Shown here piece after piece: positions 1 to 8,125 of a stretch of DNA of 64,000 nucleotides. The stretch lies in assembly GCF_017094505.1 (NCBI RefSeq), contig NZ_CP064787.1, positions 1 through 64,000 on the forward strand, in the 5' to 3' direction. The translations under genes and the position numbers were made by a program. The notes under the pieces were generated by a model. That model was not told where the DNA came from and did no database searches. It worked only from the letters and a program-made list of their open reading frames with translations. Positions within the stretch are counted from its first letter, which is position 1. Each line of letters begins with the position of its first letter. This DNA comes from Halapricum desulfuricans (GTDB taxonomy: Archaea; Halobacteriota; Halobacteria; Halobacteriales; Haloarculaceae).

Positions 1-257
1 GTGACTGCAGTGCCATGACTGGATAGGTAACACTTCCATCTGCAACAGAAGGCGTGTTGCCCGTACTACAGGATACTACTAGTCCTGCTCCTGGTGCGCC
101 TTTGTTTCTAGTCACCAACTGCTTTTATCCTAGGTAGCTAGAAATAATAGGAGTAATACTATTCTTGCTTTCTAGTGCGGGTGTGGTATACTTGTTATAT
201 ACTTAAATCCATCGACTCTAATAACTCTCTTTCTGACCCCCTCCCCGTGTTTCTAGC

Positions 258-280
258 GTTCCAGTCGAAACGAAGGGGTG
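258..280 (+). promoter_or_regulatory. ORB repeat (Orc1/Cdc6 binding site)
   Basis: The core ttccagtcgaaacgaagggg matches the haloarchaeal origin recognition box pattern, with a following run of G residues to about 287. It is the best-conserved ORB in the intergenic region and points towards the AT-rich tract at 341-375. Confidence 0.75.
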
Positions 281-340
281 GGGGGGTTCTGTGTGATACT
301 CTCTCGTTTCAGGTCATCCTCTCACGAACTCGGACAGCCT

Positions 341-375
341 ATTCTATATAACAGCTATCATATAATATAAAATCT
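341..375. other. AT-rich tract, candidate duplex unwinding element
   Basis: About 35 bases made almost entirely of A and T, containing ctatcatataatataaaat. It lies between two inverted ORB-like sites. This is the expected position of an unwinding element; the assignment is inference from position and composition. Confidence 0.55.
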
Positions 376-511
376 CTGTGGGTTTCACTGTCACCTCGTA
401 GCTGTTGTCCCGTGAGCGATCTCAGGTAATCACTCAGGACTGTCCCGTTCCCACCGATGATCGGTCCGCGGACGACGTCGCACCGTAATATTTAATATGC
501 TATCAACCACG

Positions 512-532
512 GGTTCCTTTTGGTTCAACTGG
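512..532 (-). promoter_or_regulatory. Degenerate inverted ORB-like repeat
   Basis: Read on the minus strand it gives tccagttgaaccaaaaggaa, which aligns with the ORB at 258-280 with several mismatches and a weak G-string. It is opposite in orientation to that ORB, as expected for a bipartite origin. Confidence 0.45.
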
Positions 533-610
533 ACGCGGCCTGACTCGGGAAACGGTGGAAATACATCTCTCTACCCTCTTTCCCGCGGAATCTCTCTGCG
601 CGCCGTGTCA

Positions 611-632
611 TTTCCACTTGAAAGGAAGGGGT
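611..632 (+). promoter_or_regulatory. ORB-like repeat overlapping the orc1 leader
   Basis: The sequence ttccacttgaaaggaagggg resembles the ORB core. It ends 7 bases before the preferred orc1 start codon, and its purine-rich ggaagggg could also act as a ribosome binding site. Orc1 binding here could repress its own gene; that is an inference. Confidence 0.55.
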
Positions 633-638
633 CACCGC

Positions 639-2240
639 ATGACAGATCAGGACGACGATACCGATTCAGCGATCGATTTCAGCACGGAAACCGGCGCTGG
701 GAGCGATCTCGCCGACTCGGCACTTGCTTCCGAGCAGGCCGACGCCGGGAGCCGAGACCAGGCCGACAGTCAACCTGATACTGAATCCCCCGGGACGTCG
801 TCGCTGGACGACATCGTGCTCGACGACGTGGAGGACACTGACGACGCCGGCGAAGCGTCGCGCGGTCTGTTCGACGACCTGCTGAGCGGCGAACCGATCT
901 TCGAGAAGAAGGAGGTGCTCCGTCCGTCGTATACGCCCCGCAAACTCCCCCACCGCGAGGACCAGATCAACAATATGGCGACGATTCTCGTCAGCGCGCT
1001 CCGCGGTGACACCCCCTCGAATATCCTGATCTACGGCAAGACGGGAACCGGAAAGACCGCCAGCGCCAAGTTCGTCAGCGAGGAACTCGAGTCGACCTCC
1101 GAGAAGTACTCCGTCGCCTGTGAGGTCGAGTACATCAACTGTGAGGTCACCGACACTCAGTATCGCGTCCTCGCGCAACTCGCGAACAAGTTCATCGAGA
1201 AGAACCGCGACCACATCACTGATCGAATCAACGATCTGGAATCGCTCGCTGAGCGAGCCCGTGAGAGCGAGTCGTCGCTCGCTGACACCGACTTCGAGTC
1301 CGTCGAGGGAATCGAATCCACTCTCGACTCGCTCCGAGAGGAGCGTGAGGGCTTTCAGGAGGTCCCGATGACTGGTTGGCCGACCGACCGCGTCTACAGC
1401 ACGTTCTTTGAGGCAGTCGATTACACTGAACGCGTCGTCGTGATCATGCTCGACGAGATCGACAAACTCGTCGAGAAGAGCGGAGACGACACTCTGTACA
1501 ACCTCTCGCGGATGAATTCCGAACTGGAGAACTCGAAGGTTTCGATTATCGGCATCTCGAACGACCTGAAGTTCACCGACTTTCTCGATCCCCGGGTCAA
1601 GTCCAGCCTCGGCGAGGAAGAGATCGTCTTCCCGCCCTACGACGCCAACCAGCTTCGGGACATCCTGCAGGCGCGCGCCGAGGTCGCGTTCGAGGACGGC
1701 TCGCTTTCCGACGACGTCATCCCGCTGTGTGCGGCCTTCGCGGCACAGGAACACGGCGACGCCCGTCGCGCGCTCGATCTGCTTCGGACTGCCGGCGAGC
1801 TCGCCGAACGGGACAAGACCGACCGCGTCGAGGAAGACCACGTCCGGCAGGCCCAGGAGAAGATCGAACTCGATCGCGTCGTCGAGGTCGTCCGCACCCT
1901 TCCCACCCAGTCGAAGCTCGTCCTATTCGCGATCATCCTGCTCGAAAAGAACGGCGTCCACAACATCAACACCGGCGAAGTCTACAACATCTACAAGAGC
2001 CTCTGCGAGGAGATCGACGCCGACGTACTTACTCAGCGCCGCGTCACCGACCTGATCTCCGAACTCGACATGCTCGGCATCGTCAACGCTGTCGTCGTTT
2101 CGAAGGGCCGATACGGTCGGACGAAGGAAATCTCGCTTTCCGTTCCGATCGACGAGACGGAAGCCGTTCTCCTGAGTGACTCCCGACTGGGCGACATCGA
2201 GGACGTCCAGCCGTTCGTCCAGGCCCGATTCGACCAGTGA
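639..2240 (+). CDS. orc1: Orc1/Cdc6 family replication initiator
   Basis: AAA+ origin-binding and helicase-loading protein of 533 residues. It has an acidic low-complexity N-terminus (about 1-75), Walker A GKTGTGKT at about residues 133-140, Walker B with the sequence LDEID around 271-275, the sensor region after it, and a C-terminal winged helix that binds ORB DNA. The frame is open back to 555, but the first 28 residues of that longer reading look non-coding and cover an ORB. The ATG at 639, just after a purine-rich stretch, is preferred. It converges with the signal peptidase gene, 12 bases away. Its position beside ORB repeats suggests it is the initiator for this origin. Confidence 0.95.
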   Translation: MTDQDDDTDSAIDFSTETGAGSDLADSALASEQADAGSRDQADSQPDTESPGTSSLDDIVLDDVEDTDDAGEASRGLFDDLLSGEPIFEKKEVLRPSYTPRKLPHREDQINNMATILVSALRGDTPSNILIYGKTGTGKTASAKFVSEELESTSEKYSVACEVEYINCEVTDTQYRVLAQLANKFIEKNRDHITDRINDLESLAERARESESSLADTDFESVEGIESTLDSLREEREGFQEVPMTGWPTDRVYSTFFEAVDYTERVVVIMLDEIDKLVEKSGDDTLYNLSRMNSELENSKVSIIGISNDLKFTDFLDPRVKSSLGEEEIVFPPYDANQLRDILQARAEVAFEDGSLSDDVIPLCAAFAAQEHGDARRALDLLRTAGELAERDKTDRVEEDHVRQAQEKIELDRVVEVVRTLPTQSKLVLFAIILLEKNGVHNINTGEVYNIYKSLCEEIDADVLTQRRVTDLISELDMLGIVNAVVVSKGRYGRTKEISLSVPIDETEAVLLSDSRLGDIEDVQPFVQARFDQ

Positions 2241-2252
2241 CTCGGCGCTGTT

Positions 2253-3074
2253 CTACGGCCGATCCCCTGTTGCGTTCGTCGTGTTCCACGTCGCGTTCAA
2301 CGTCGTCCCCGCCGCGCCCGCCTCCGCGCCCAGTCGAATGTTGCCGAGGTACGGCACCGAGTACTCGGCGGTTCCGACGACCCATTCCGGTCTGACCGGT
2401 CCGCTGGCGATTCCGTTCACCTGATCGTAGGCGCTGTTGGCGTCTCCCTTGGTGATGAATCCGGAGTGGGGCGCGGGACAGGCACGGACGTCTGTTTCAC
2501 CGGGCGTCGACCCTTCACAGACTGCGTCCTCGGGAAGGTACTCGGGATTCGCCTTGTCGATCCAGTTTTCGCCTTCCTCGACCCAGAACATCGTCCGGTG
2601 GATGACCGGCGTTCGGCGGTCGCTCCCGTCCGGCTCGTAGACGATCACGTCCCCGTATCCACCGAACTTCTCGTAACCGGTCGACTGTCCTGCTCTCGCC
2701 GTGACGACGCCGCTTTCGTGTGCTCCGTCGCCGGGGAACCGATCGGCTTCCATGACGAATACCAGATCGCCGCGCTCCATTTTCGGCTCCATGCTCCCGC
2801 TCTCGATGGCGACCATCGGCGGCCAGACACCGCTTGCGGTAAACAGCAGCGCGCCGATCAGGACGACGATCCCGACACTGCTGAGCAGGTCGTATAAATA
2901 CAGGACCCAGCTCGGTTCGCTTCCGTCCGGCTTCTCTCCGTGGCGTGCCCCCGGACCTCGATCTGTCGGCTTCGAGTCGGTCGGGTTTTCGCTGGCCGAC
3001 CGGACGGCGTCGCCTGCCTCGGACCGGGGAGTGTCCACAGTATCCGGTCCCGCTTCCGGGCCGTCGTCTTCCAT
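2253..3074 (-). CDS. sec11: Signal peptidase I, Sec11/S26B type
   Basis: Membrane-bound signal peptidase that removes Sec signal peptides at the outer face of the membrane. The 273-residue protein has a charged cytoplasmic N-terminus (about 1-54), one transmembrane segment (about 58-82), and the catalytic serine region ESGSMEPKMERGD with Ser at about 94. A downstream VIHR motif supplies the His of the archaeal Ser-His-Asp system, and an SGFITKGDAN motif follows. The hydrophilic N-terminal extension is long, as in other haloarchaeal enzymes. It is transcribed divergently from the PolD small-subunit gene. Confidence 0.9.
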   Translation of the reverse strand: MEDDGPEAGPDTVDTPRSEAGDAVRSASENPTDSKPTDRGPGARHGEKPDGSEPSWVLYLYDLLSSVGIVVLIGALLFTASGVWPPMVAIESGSMEPKMERGDLVFVMEADRFPGDGAHESGVVTARAGQSTGYEKFGGYGDVIVYEPDGSDRRTPVIHRTMFWVEEGENWIDKANPEYLPEDAVCEGSTPGETDVRACPAPHSGFITKGDANSAYDQVNGIASGPVRPEWVVGTAEYSVPYLGNIRLGAEAGAAGTTLNATWNTTNATGDRP

Positions 3075-3206
3075 CGTCCGTTCAAACCCGACGGACAGCC
3101 ACCAATCTTTCGCTTGGTCGTCGTCTCGTGTCTCTGCGTACCGTGCTCGTCACCTCGCGCCTTCGCCACCGTCACCCTTTTGCTCGGCGGCGCGAATCCT
3201 CGCAGT

Positions 3207-4874
3207 GTGCCTCTCGAGACGCCCGTCCGGATCGTCAGTGAACTCGCGTCCCGCGGCTACAACGCCGAACGCGATGCCGTGACGCTGCTTGCCGACGCGC
3301 CGGACACTGACGCCGCTCTCGATCGGGCGCTCGAAACACTTCCTGACGACGCACTCAAACTGCGATCAGAACACGTCCGGGACGTACTCGAAACGGACGA
3401 CTCGAAACGCTCGCTCGGCGATCGGTCGCTCTCCGATCCGTCCCGATCCGAAGCGACTGCGGCTCCGGACTCTGACGCGGCTGTCGATTCCGGCTCCTCG
3501 TCTGTTCCTGACCGCTCAGACAGTCCGACGACGGACACCCCCTCCGTTTCGACTGGAGAGAAAAAGTCACAAACTTCGGATACTGCTACATCTTCTCCAG
3601 CTGAAACGAAGGGGGAGCGCAGTCCCGGTCCCGGCCGACGGACGACGGGCCGTGACATCGACCCCGACCGGCTTTCGGTCGAGATCGACGGCGACATGAC
3701 CGGTGAATCGACCGGGACGGGCGAGTACAGCGACTTCGTCGCCGTCTTTCGAGACCGATACGAACGCCTCTCGAAACAGCTCCGCGGCCGGGTCAACCAC
3801 CGCCCGACCGACGCGCTGGAATCGCTCCCCGGCAACGAAGAGGCCGCCGTCGTCGGGATGGTCTCGGATATTAGATCGACCGCAAGCGGCCACCGGCTGA
3901 TCGAACTCGAGGACACCAACGGGACCTTTCCGACGCTGGTGATGAAAGACCGGCCGATCGCCGACCTCGTGTCCCAGCTGTTGCTCGACGAGGTGATCGC
4001 CGTCGAGGGGACGCTTGCCGACGACGGTGGGATCCTCTTCGTCGATTCGCTACACTTCCCGGATATTCCCCGCACCCACGAACCTTCGACCGCGGATCGA
4101 CCGGTAAAGGCCGCCCTCATCAGTGACGTCCACGTCGGTAGCCAGGAGTTCAAAGCCGACGCCTGGCATCGCTTCGCCGACTGGCTCCACACCGACGACG
4201 CCGAGGGCGTCGAGTATCTGCTGATCGCCGGCGACATGGTCGAGGGCGTCGGTGTCTATCCCGATCAGGACGAGGAACTGGACGTCATCGACGTCTACGA
4301 CCAGTACGAGCGCTTCTCGGAGTACCTCAAGGAAGTGCCCGGCGACATGGAGATCGTCATGATCCCGGGCAACCACGACGCCGTTCGGCTGGCCGAACCC
4401 CAGCCCGCCTTCGATTCGGAACTCCGCCAGACGATGTCCGCCCACGACGCCCGCTTCACCTCCAACCCCTCGCTGGTCACGATCGAGGGCGTCTCGGTGT
4501 TGATGTATCACGGGGTCAGCCTTGACGAGGTGATCGCCGAACTGCCCGACGAGAAAGCCAGCTACGACGAGCCCCACAAGGCGATGTATCAGCTCCTCAA
4601 GAAGCGCCACGTCGCGCCCCAGTACGGTGGGCACACGCGACTTGCACCCGAAAAGCAAGACTATCTCACTATCGACGAGGTGCCGGACGTCTTCCACGCC
4701 GGCCACGTCCACAAGCTGGGCTATGGCAAGTACCACAACGTGTTGACGATCAACTCGGGCTGCTGGCAGGCTCAGACGGACTTCCAGAAGAGCGTCAACA
4801 TCGACCCCGACGCCGGGTTCGCGCCGATCGTCGATCTGGAGACGCTGGAGCTCACCGTCCGGAGTTTCGGCTAG
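3207..4874 (+). CDS. polB: DNA polymerase II (PolD) small subunit, DP1
   Basis: Small, exonuclease-type subunit of the archaeal replicative polymerase PolD, 555 residues from a GTG start at 3207. That start is chosen because sequence upstream has no family features and overlaps the divergent promoter. Domains: N-terminal helical domain (about 1-65), acidic Ser/Thr-rich linker (about 70-160), OB fold, then a calcineurin-like phosphoesterase with motifs DVHVGSQ (about 307), GDMVEGVG, GNHD, YHG and HAGHVH. The linker-coding DNA carries two inverted ORB repeats (3538-3558 and 3594-3616). Confidence 0.93.
   Translation: MPLETPVRIVSELASRGYNAERDAVTLLADAPDTDAALDRALETLPDDALKLRSEHVRDVLETDDSKRSLGDRSLSDPSRSEATAAPDSDAAVDSGSSSVPDRSDSPTTDTPSVSTGEKKSQTSDTATSSPAETKGERSPGPGRRTTGRDIDPDRLSVEIDGDMTGESTGTGEYSDFVAVFRDRYERLSKQLRGRVNHRPTDALESLPGNEEAAVVGMVSDIRSTASGHRLIELEDTNGTFPTLVMKDRPIADLVSQLLLDEVIAVEGTLADDGGILFVDSLHFPDIPRTHEPSTADRPVKAALISDVHVGSQEFKADAWHRFADWLHTDDAEGVEYLLIAGDMVEGVGVYPDQDEELDVIDVYDQYERFSEYLKEVPGDMEIVMIPGNHDAVRLAEPQPAFDSELRQTMSAHDARFTSNPSLVTIEGVSVLMYHGVSLDEVIAELPDEKASYDEPHKAMYQLLKKRHVAPQYGGHTRLAPEKQDYLTIDEVPDVFHAGHVHKLGYGKYHNVLTINSGCWQAQTDFQKSVNIDPDAGFAPIVDLETLELTVRSFG
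3538..3558 (-). promoter_or_regulatory. ORB repeat inside polB (inverted copy)
   Basis: On the minus strand this reads ctccagtcgaaacggagggg, nearly identical to the ORB at 258-280. It lies in the low-complexity linker codons of the PolD small subunit and faces outward from the copy at 3594-3616. Confidence 0.65.
3594..3616 (+). promoter_or_regulatory. ORB repeat inside polB (direct copy)
   Basis: Reads tctccagctgaaacgaaggg plus further G residues, an ORB core in the orientation of the 258-280 site. It forms an inverted pair with 3538-3558, about 35 bases apart. The G-rich ends point outward, unlike the origin pair. Confidence 0.65.
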
Positions 4875-4996
4875 TTCCCACTCGAAGACGTCTGAAACTA
4901 GATTCTGGCGAGTATTGCCGTCTGTCACTCCTCACGGCGATACCGGACGCGAGGGGATGGTTATACGGGCACGACGCGCCAACGACCGGACGAACG

Positions 4997-6292
4997 ATGA
5001 CTGACGACGACCGCGGATTCGAGACGAACGCCCTGCACGTCGGGCAGGAGGAGCCCGACCCCGCGACGGGCGCACGCGCACCGCCGATCTATCAGACGAC
5101 CAGTTACGTCTTCGAGGACGCCGAAGACGCCGCCCAGCAGTTCGCCCTCGAGAAGCCGGGCCACATCTACTCGCGACTGATGAATCCGACCACTGGACTG
5201 CTCCAGGAGCGACTCGCCGCGCTCGAAGGCGGCGTCGGTGCCGTCGCGACTGCCTCGGGGATGAGTGCACTGAATCTCACGACCTTCCTGCTGGCGGACG
5301 TCGGCGACAACGTCGTCACCGCCTCGGCGCTGTACGGGGGCACCTACACCTACTTCAGCCACACCGCACCGCGCAACGGCGTCGAGGCGCGCTTTGTCGA
5401 CACGCTTGACTACGAGGCCTACGAGGAGGCAATCGACGAGGACACGGCCTACGTCCACCTGGAAACCATCGGCAACCCCGCGCTGGTGACGCCCGACATC
5501 GAGCGCGTCGCCGACATCGCCCACGACCACGGCGTCCCGCTGTTCGTCGACAACACCTTTGCGACGCCGTATCTGTCGAACCCGATCGAACACGGTGCAG
5601 ACCTGGTCTGGGAGTCGACGACCAAGTGGATCCACGGCTCGGGGACGACCGTCGGCGGCGTCGTCGTCGACGGCGGCACCTTCCCCTGGGAGGAGTACGC
5701 CGAGGACTACCCCGAGATCGCCGGCGACAACCCCGCCTATCACGGCGTCAACTTCGCCGATCGGTTCGGCGAGGCGGCGTTCACCTATGCCGCGATCGCC
5801 CGTGGACTGCGCGATCTGGGCAACCAGCAGTCGCCCTTTGACGCCTGGCAGACGATCCAGGGCCTGGAGTCGCTGCCGATGCGGATGGAACGCCACTCCG
5901 AGAACGCCCAGCTCGTTGCCGAGTATCTCGACGACCACGACGAGGTCGCCTGGGTCAACTACCCCGGACTGGAGAGTCACGAAACGCACGACAACGCTTC
6001 CGAGTATCTCGATGGTGGCTACGGCGGCATGATCACGTTTGGACTCGAGGCCGGCTACGAGGCCGCCCGCGAGACCGTCGAGTCGACCGAACTGGCCAGT
6101 CTCCTGGCGAACGTCGGCGACGCCAAGACGCTGGTCATCCACCCGGCCTCGACGACCCACCAGCAACTCACCGCCGAGGAGAAGGCAGCTGCCGGCGTCA
6201 GAGACGATATGGTCCGGCTCTCCGTCGGCGTCGAGGACCCGACAGACATCGTCGACGATCTGGATCAGGCGATCGCGCAAGCGACGCAGTGA
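4997..6292 (+). CDS. metY: O-acetylhomoserine aminocarboxypropyltransferase (MetY)
   Basis: PLP enzyme of the Cys/Met metabolism family that makes homocysteine from O-acetylhomoserine and sulfide in the cytoplasm. At 431 residues it has the length of MetY rather than the roughly 380-400 of cystathionine gamma-synthase. Motifs seen: YSRLMNPT near residues 54-61, the TASGMSA region, and the PLP lysine in STTKWIHG (Lys about 210) followed by GSGTTVGGVVVDGG. No metX lies next to it in this window, so operon context does not help. Cystathionine synthase or lyase activity is the alternative. Confidence 0.88.
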   Translation: MTDDDRGFETNALHVGQEEPDPATGARAPPIYQTTSYVFEDAEDAAQQFALEKPGHIYSRLMNPTTGLLQERLAALEGGVGAVATASGMSALNLTTFLLADVGDNVVTASALYGGTYTYFSHTAPRNGVEARFVDTLDYEAYEEAIDEDTAYVHLETIGNPALVTPDIERVADIAHDHGVPLFVDNTFATPYLSNPIEHGADLVWESTTKWIHGSGTTVGGVVVDGGTFPWEEYAEDYPEIAGDNPAYHGVNFADRFGEAAFTYAAIARGLRDLGNQQSPFDAWQTIQGLESLPMRMERHSENAQLVAEYLDDHDEVAWVNYPGLESHETHDNASEYLDGGYGGMITFGLEAGYEAARETVESTELASLLANVGDAKTLVIHPASTTHQQLTAEEKAAAGVRDDMVRLSVGVEDPTDIVDDLDQAIAQATQ

Positions 6293-6336
6293 GGTTTCGC
6301 TGTTTCGTCCTGGCTGTCGCCCTTCAACAGTCGCGA

Positions 6337-6810
6337 TCAGTCCTCAGCGCCGTCCCGAACGGCAACCGCCATCCCGGTCTCGAAATCCAGCATGTCTCCG
6401 GCCGGTAGTTCTGCGCGGCCGACGGCCAGCAGATCGCCCCCGTGATGAGTCACGAGGACCTCGTCGCCGGGTCGCACGTTCGGATCGACGTCCTGCACGA
6501 ACTTCGCGAAGACGTTCTTGCCGTCGCGAACGAACGGCTCGCTCTCGTCGCCGATGACGACCCGGTAGTCGGGATGCGGGAGCGATTCGTGCAGTCGACG
6601 GCCGCCAGCCAGTCCGAGCGTGAACCGACCTTTCGTGCTGTAGGTCACGAGCCGACCGTCCGGCGCGATGATCTGCCGGGGCCGACCGGACGTCGAACGG
6701 GTAACTTCCAGGTCGGGGTCGTCGAACAGCGCCGCACCGTCCGGCCCGAACTGGTAGGTCACGACCCGCGCCAGCGTGTCGAGATCCATTTCGGAGGCGG
6801 CCTCTGTCAT
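6337..6810 (-). CDS. PUA domain protein
   Basis: A 157-residue protein ending in a PUA-like RNA-binding domain: VRDGKNVFAKFV, DPNVRPGDEVLV, LLAVGRAELPAGDMLDFETGMAVAVR. The N-terminal half resembles the haloarchaeal PUA proteins related to archaeosine tRNA-guanine transglycosylase accessory domains. The ATG at 6810 is preferred to one nine codons upstream because the upstream codons look non-coding. It converges with metY. RNA binding is the likely role; the RNA target cannot be told. Confidence 0.75.
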   Translation of the reverse strand: MTEAASEMDLDTLARVVTYQFGPDGAALFDDPDLEVTRSTSGRPRQIIAPDGRLVTYSTKGRFTLGLAGGRRLHESLPHPDYRVVIGDESEPFVRDGKNVFAKFVQDVDPNVRPGDEVLVTHHGGDLLAVGRAELPAGDMLDFETGMAVAVRDGAED

Positions 6811-6917
6811 AGTTGCTGGTCGGACACGGGCGGGCAAACGCCTTTCGACACCAGGTCGTCCCTGCGGGAATCGCCGCTACGGTGGCGTTTATCTGTCGAC
6901 TGCCCGAAGCGGGGCGT

Positions 6918-7094
6918 ATGGCAACGGACACCCGAAAACTCGCTGTCGGCGGTGGCCTGCTTTCCGTCTCCAGTGTCGTGATCATCGCGCTGGGCGTGGC
7001 CGACCTCCCGGTCGTCGTCGGGGCCGTCGCCGCGCTCGGCCTGGCGGCGGGTGCGCTGCTGGTCGGCACGTCCGAGGGCGGTCGCCCGGTCTGA
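6918..7094 (+). CDS. Small two-helix membrane protein
   Basis: A 58-residue protein with two hydrophobic helices (about 8-26 and 29-48), starting MATDTRKLAVGGG. The ATG at 6918 fits codon bias; the frame is open upstream but without coding character. No function can be assigned. Its stop codon touches the left end of the palindromic element at 7094-7168. Confidence 0.6.
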   Translation: MATDTRKLAVGGGLLSVSSVVIIALGVADLPVVVGAVAALGLAAGALLVGTSEGGRPV

Positions 7095-7168
7095 TAGCGT
7101 ACCGATTTACCGGCATGACCGCACTACTTCGTGCGGTCGACCCGAAGCGCACTCACAGTAATCACTAT
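7094..7168. repeat. Palindromic MITE-like element, family 1 (decayed copy)
   Basis: Aligned end to end with the intact copy at 14569-14649. It shares gtaccgatttaccgg and a perfect central hairpin, gaccgcac/gtgcggtc with loop tacttc at 7117-7138. The right end cagtaatcactat matches the terminal repeat, while the left end has lost about 8 bases. The first base overlaps the stop codon of the preceding gene. Confidence 0.65.
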
Positions 7169-7183
7169 GAGGGCCGAGACAGC

Positions 7184-7687
7184 CTAGAGCAAAAACCGGT
7201 CGGGATCGGACCCGAGATCGATGAAGCCGTCAGCCGCCGCGATGAGATCTTCGGCCGTCGATTCTTCGAACGCGATCACGTCGACTCTGACGCCCTCGTG
7301 CTGGAGATGTCTGCAGAGCCTCGTGAAGTCGCCGTCGCCGGTACACAGCGCGATCGCGTCGACGTGCTCGGCCAGCGAGACGGCGTCGAGACTCATTCCG
7401 ACGTCCCAGTCGGCTTTCTTCGAGCCGTCGCCGAAGGTCCGAATTTCCTTGATCCGCGTCTCGAAGCCGATGTCGACCAGCGCGTCGAAAAACGACTCCT
7501 CCTCGGGGGCGTTGGCCTTGATGACGTAGGCAATCGCCCGCGTGAGCGATCGGCCGTCGACCGCGGCGTCGAGCAACTCCGCGTAGTCGATGTTGCGCTC
7601 GTGGAGGCTTCTGGCGGTGTGATAGAGGTTCTGTGAATCCGCGAGGACCGCGACCCGCTGTGTCCCGTGGGTCTCGCTTCTGGTCAT
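7184..7687 (-). CDS. NYN domain protein (LabA/PIN-like)
   Basis: A 167-residue protein of the NYN/PIN-like nuclease superfamily. Conserved acidic motifs are LADSQNLYHTARS near the start, ADWDVGMSLDA in the middle, and CTGDGDFTRLCRHL, which fit a metal-dependent RNase fold. The ATG at 7687 starts just before the nuclease core; 25 codons of open frame upstream lack coding character. It is probably an RNA-processing enzyme, with substrate unknown. Confidence 0.8.
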   Translation of the reverse strand: MTRSETHGTQRVAVLADSQNLYHTARSLHERNIDYAELLDAAVDGRSLTRAIAYVIKANAPEEESFFDALVDIGFETRIKEIRTFGDGSKKADWDVGMSLDAVSLAEHVDAIALCTGDGDFTRLCRHLQHEGVRVDVIAFEESTAEDLIAAADGFIDLGSDPDRFLL

Positions 7688-7874
7688 CGGGTAGCGTTCC
7701 TCGGCCCTCCCTGAAAGCGCTTGTGACTCATCCACGTGAACTGCGTTGCCGTGATCGTACACGTACGGCTGTCGCAGCGGAGCAACAAATATATCATGAT
7801 ATGTATATAAAAATGCACTTAACTCTAAGATACCCCTTCAGCCCGAAAATGAGGGTATCATGGGCTGAGAATCC

Positions 7875-7940
7875 ATAACTACTGTCGTTGTAGTGAATAT
7901 AGCGACGATATCCGAACTACAACAACGACGATAGTTAAGA
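7875..7940. promoter_or_regulatory. Imperfect inverted repeat upstream of trmB-like gene
   Basis: The arms aactactgtcgttgtagt and actacaacaacgacgatagt face each other around an AT-rich centre containing gaatatagcg. It lies just upstream of a TATA-like tcttatacg (about 7952) and of the 33-residue ORF and regulator gene. It could be an operator for that regulator. Confidence 0.4.
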
Positions 7941-7984
7941 AAATTGATAAGTCTTATACGTGGTCGGGGCCAACATAGAATCGC

Positions 7985-8086
7985 ATGATAGCTCAAAAGA
8001 CAACCGCCGCTGACGACGAACAGTCCACCGCGAACAACGCCCCGTCCATCGAAGTGTGGCTGATGGCGGTCACCACCGGCGTGTGA
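7985..8086 (+). CDS. Possible 33-residue leaderless peptide
   Basis: Short ORF MIAQKTTAADDEQSTANNAP followed by SIEVWLMAVTTGV and a TGA stop. A TATA-like tcttatac lies about 28 bases upstream, matching leaderless haloarchaeal transcription. The hydrophilic N-terminus and hydrophobic C-terminal 12 residues are unusual for chance. No homologue is recognised. It could be a small regulatory protein or leader peptide upstream of the TrmB-type regulator, 40 bases away. Confidence 0.45.
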   Translation: MIAQKTTAADDEQSTANNAPSIEVWLMAVTTGV

Positions 8087-8125
8087 CGACCAAACTGTTT
8101 TGCTGACGGACGTTTTCGGCCCTGT

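Larger units (their letters stand above)
1..638. other. Candidate replication origin (oriC1-like) upstream of orc1
   Basis: A gene-free stretch that directly precedes an orc1/cdc6 gene. It contains AT-rich tracts (about 120-235 and 341-375) in an otherwise GC-rich sequence, flanked by ORB-like repeats listed separately. The ORB at 258-280 and the inverted one at 512-532 face each other across the AT-rich tract at 341-375, with their G-rich ends towards it. That is the usual geometry of haloarchaeal origins. A near-palindromic second half-site (C-rich, about 236-252) lies just left of the first ORB. Function is inferred from this architecture and from the adjacent initiator gene; no activity data are available. 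Confidence 0.75.

Noticed and set aside
666-1841. Long minus-strand open frame opposite orc1
   Set aside because: GC-rich haloarchaeal genes leave long shadow frames on the other strand. The protein has no family features, while the plus-strand frame has a full AAA+ domain.
4961-6280. 439-codon minus-strand frame opposite metY
   Set aside because: Shadow of metY. It is not acidic and has no recognisable motif; the plus strand shows all PLP-enzyme motifs.
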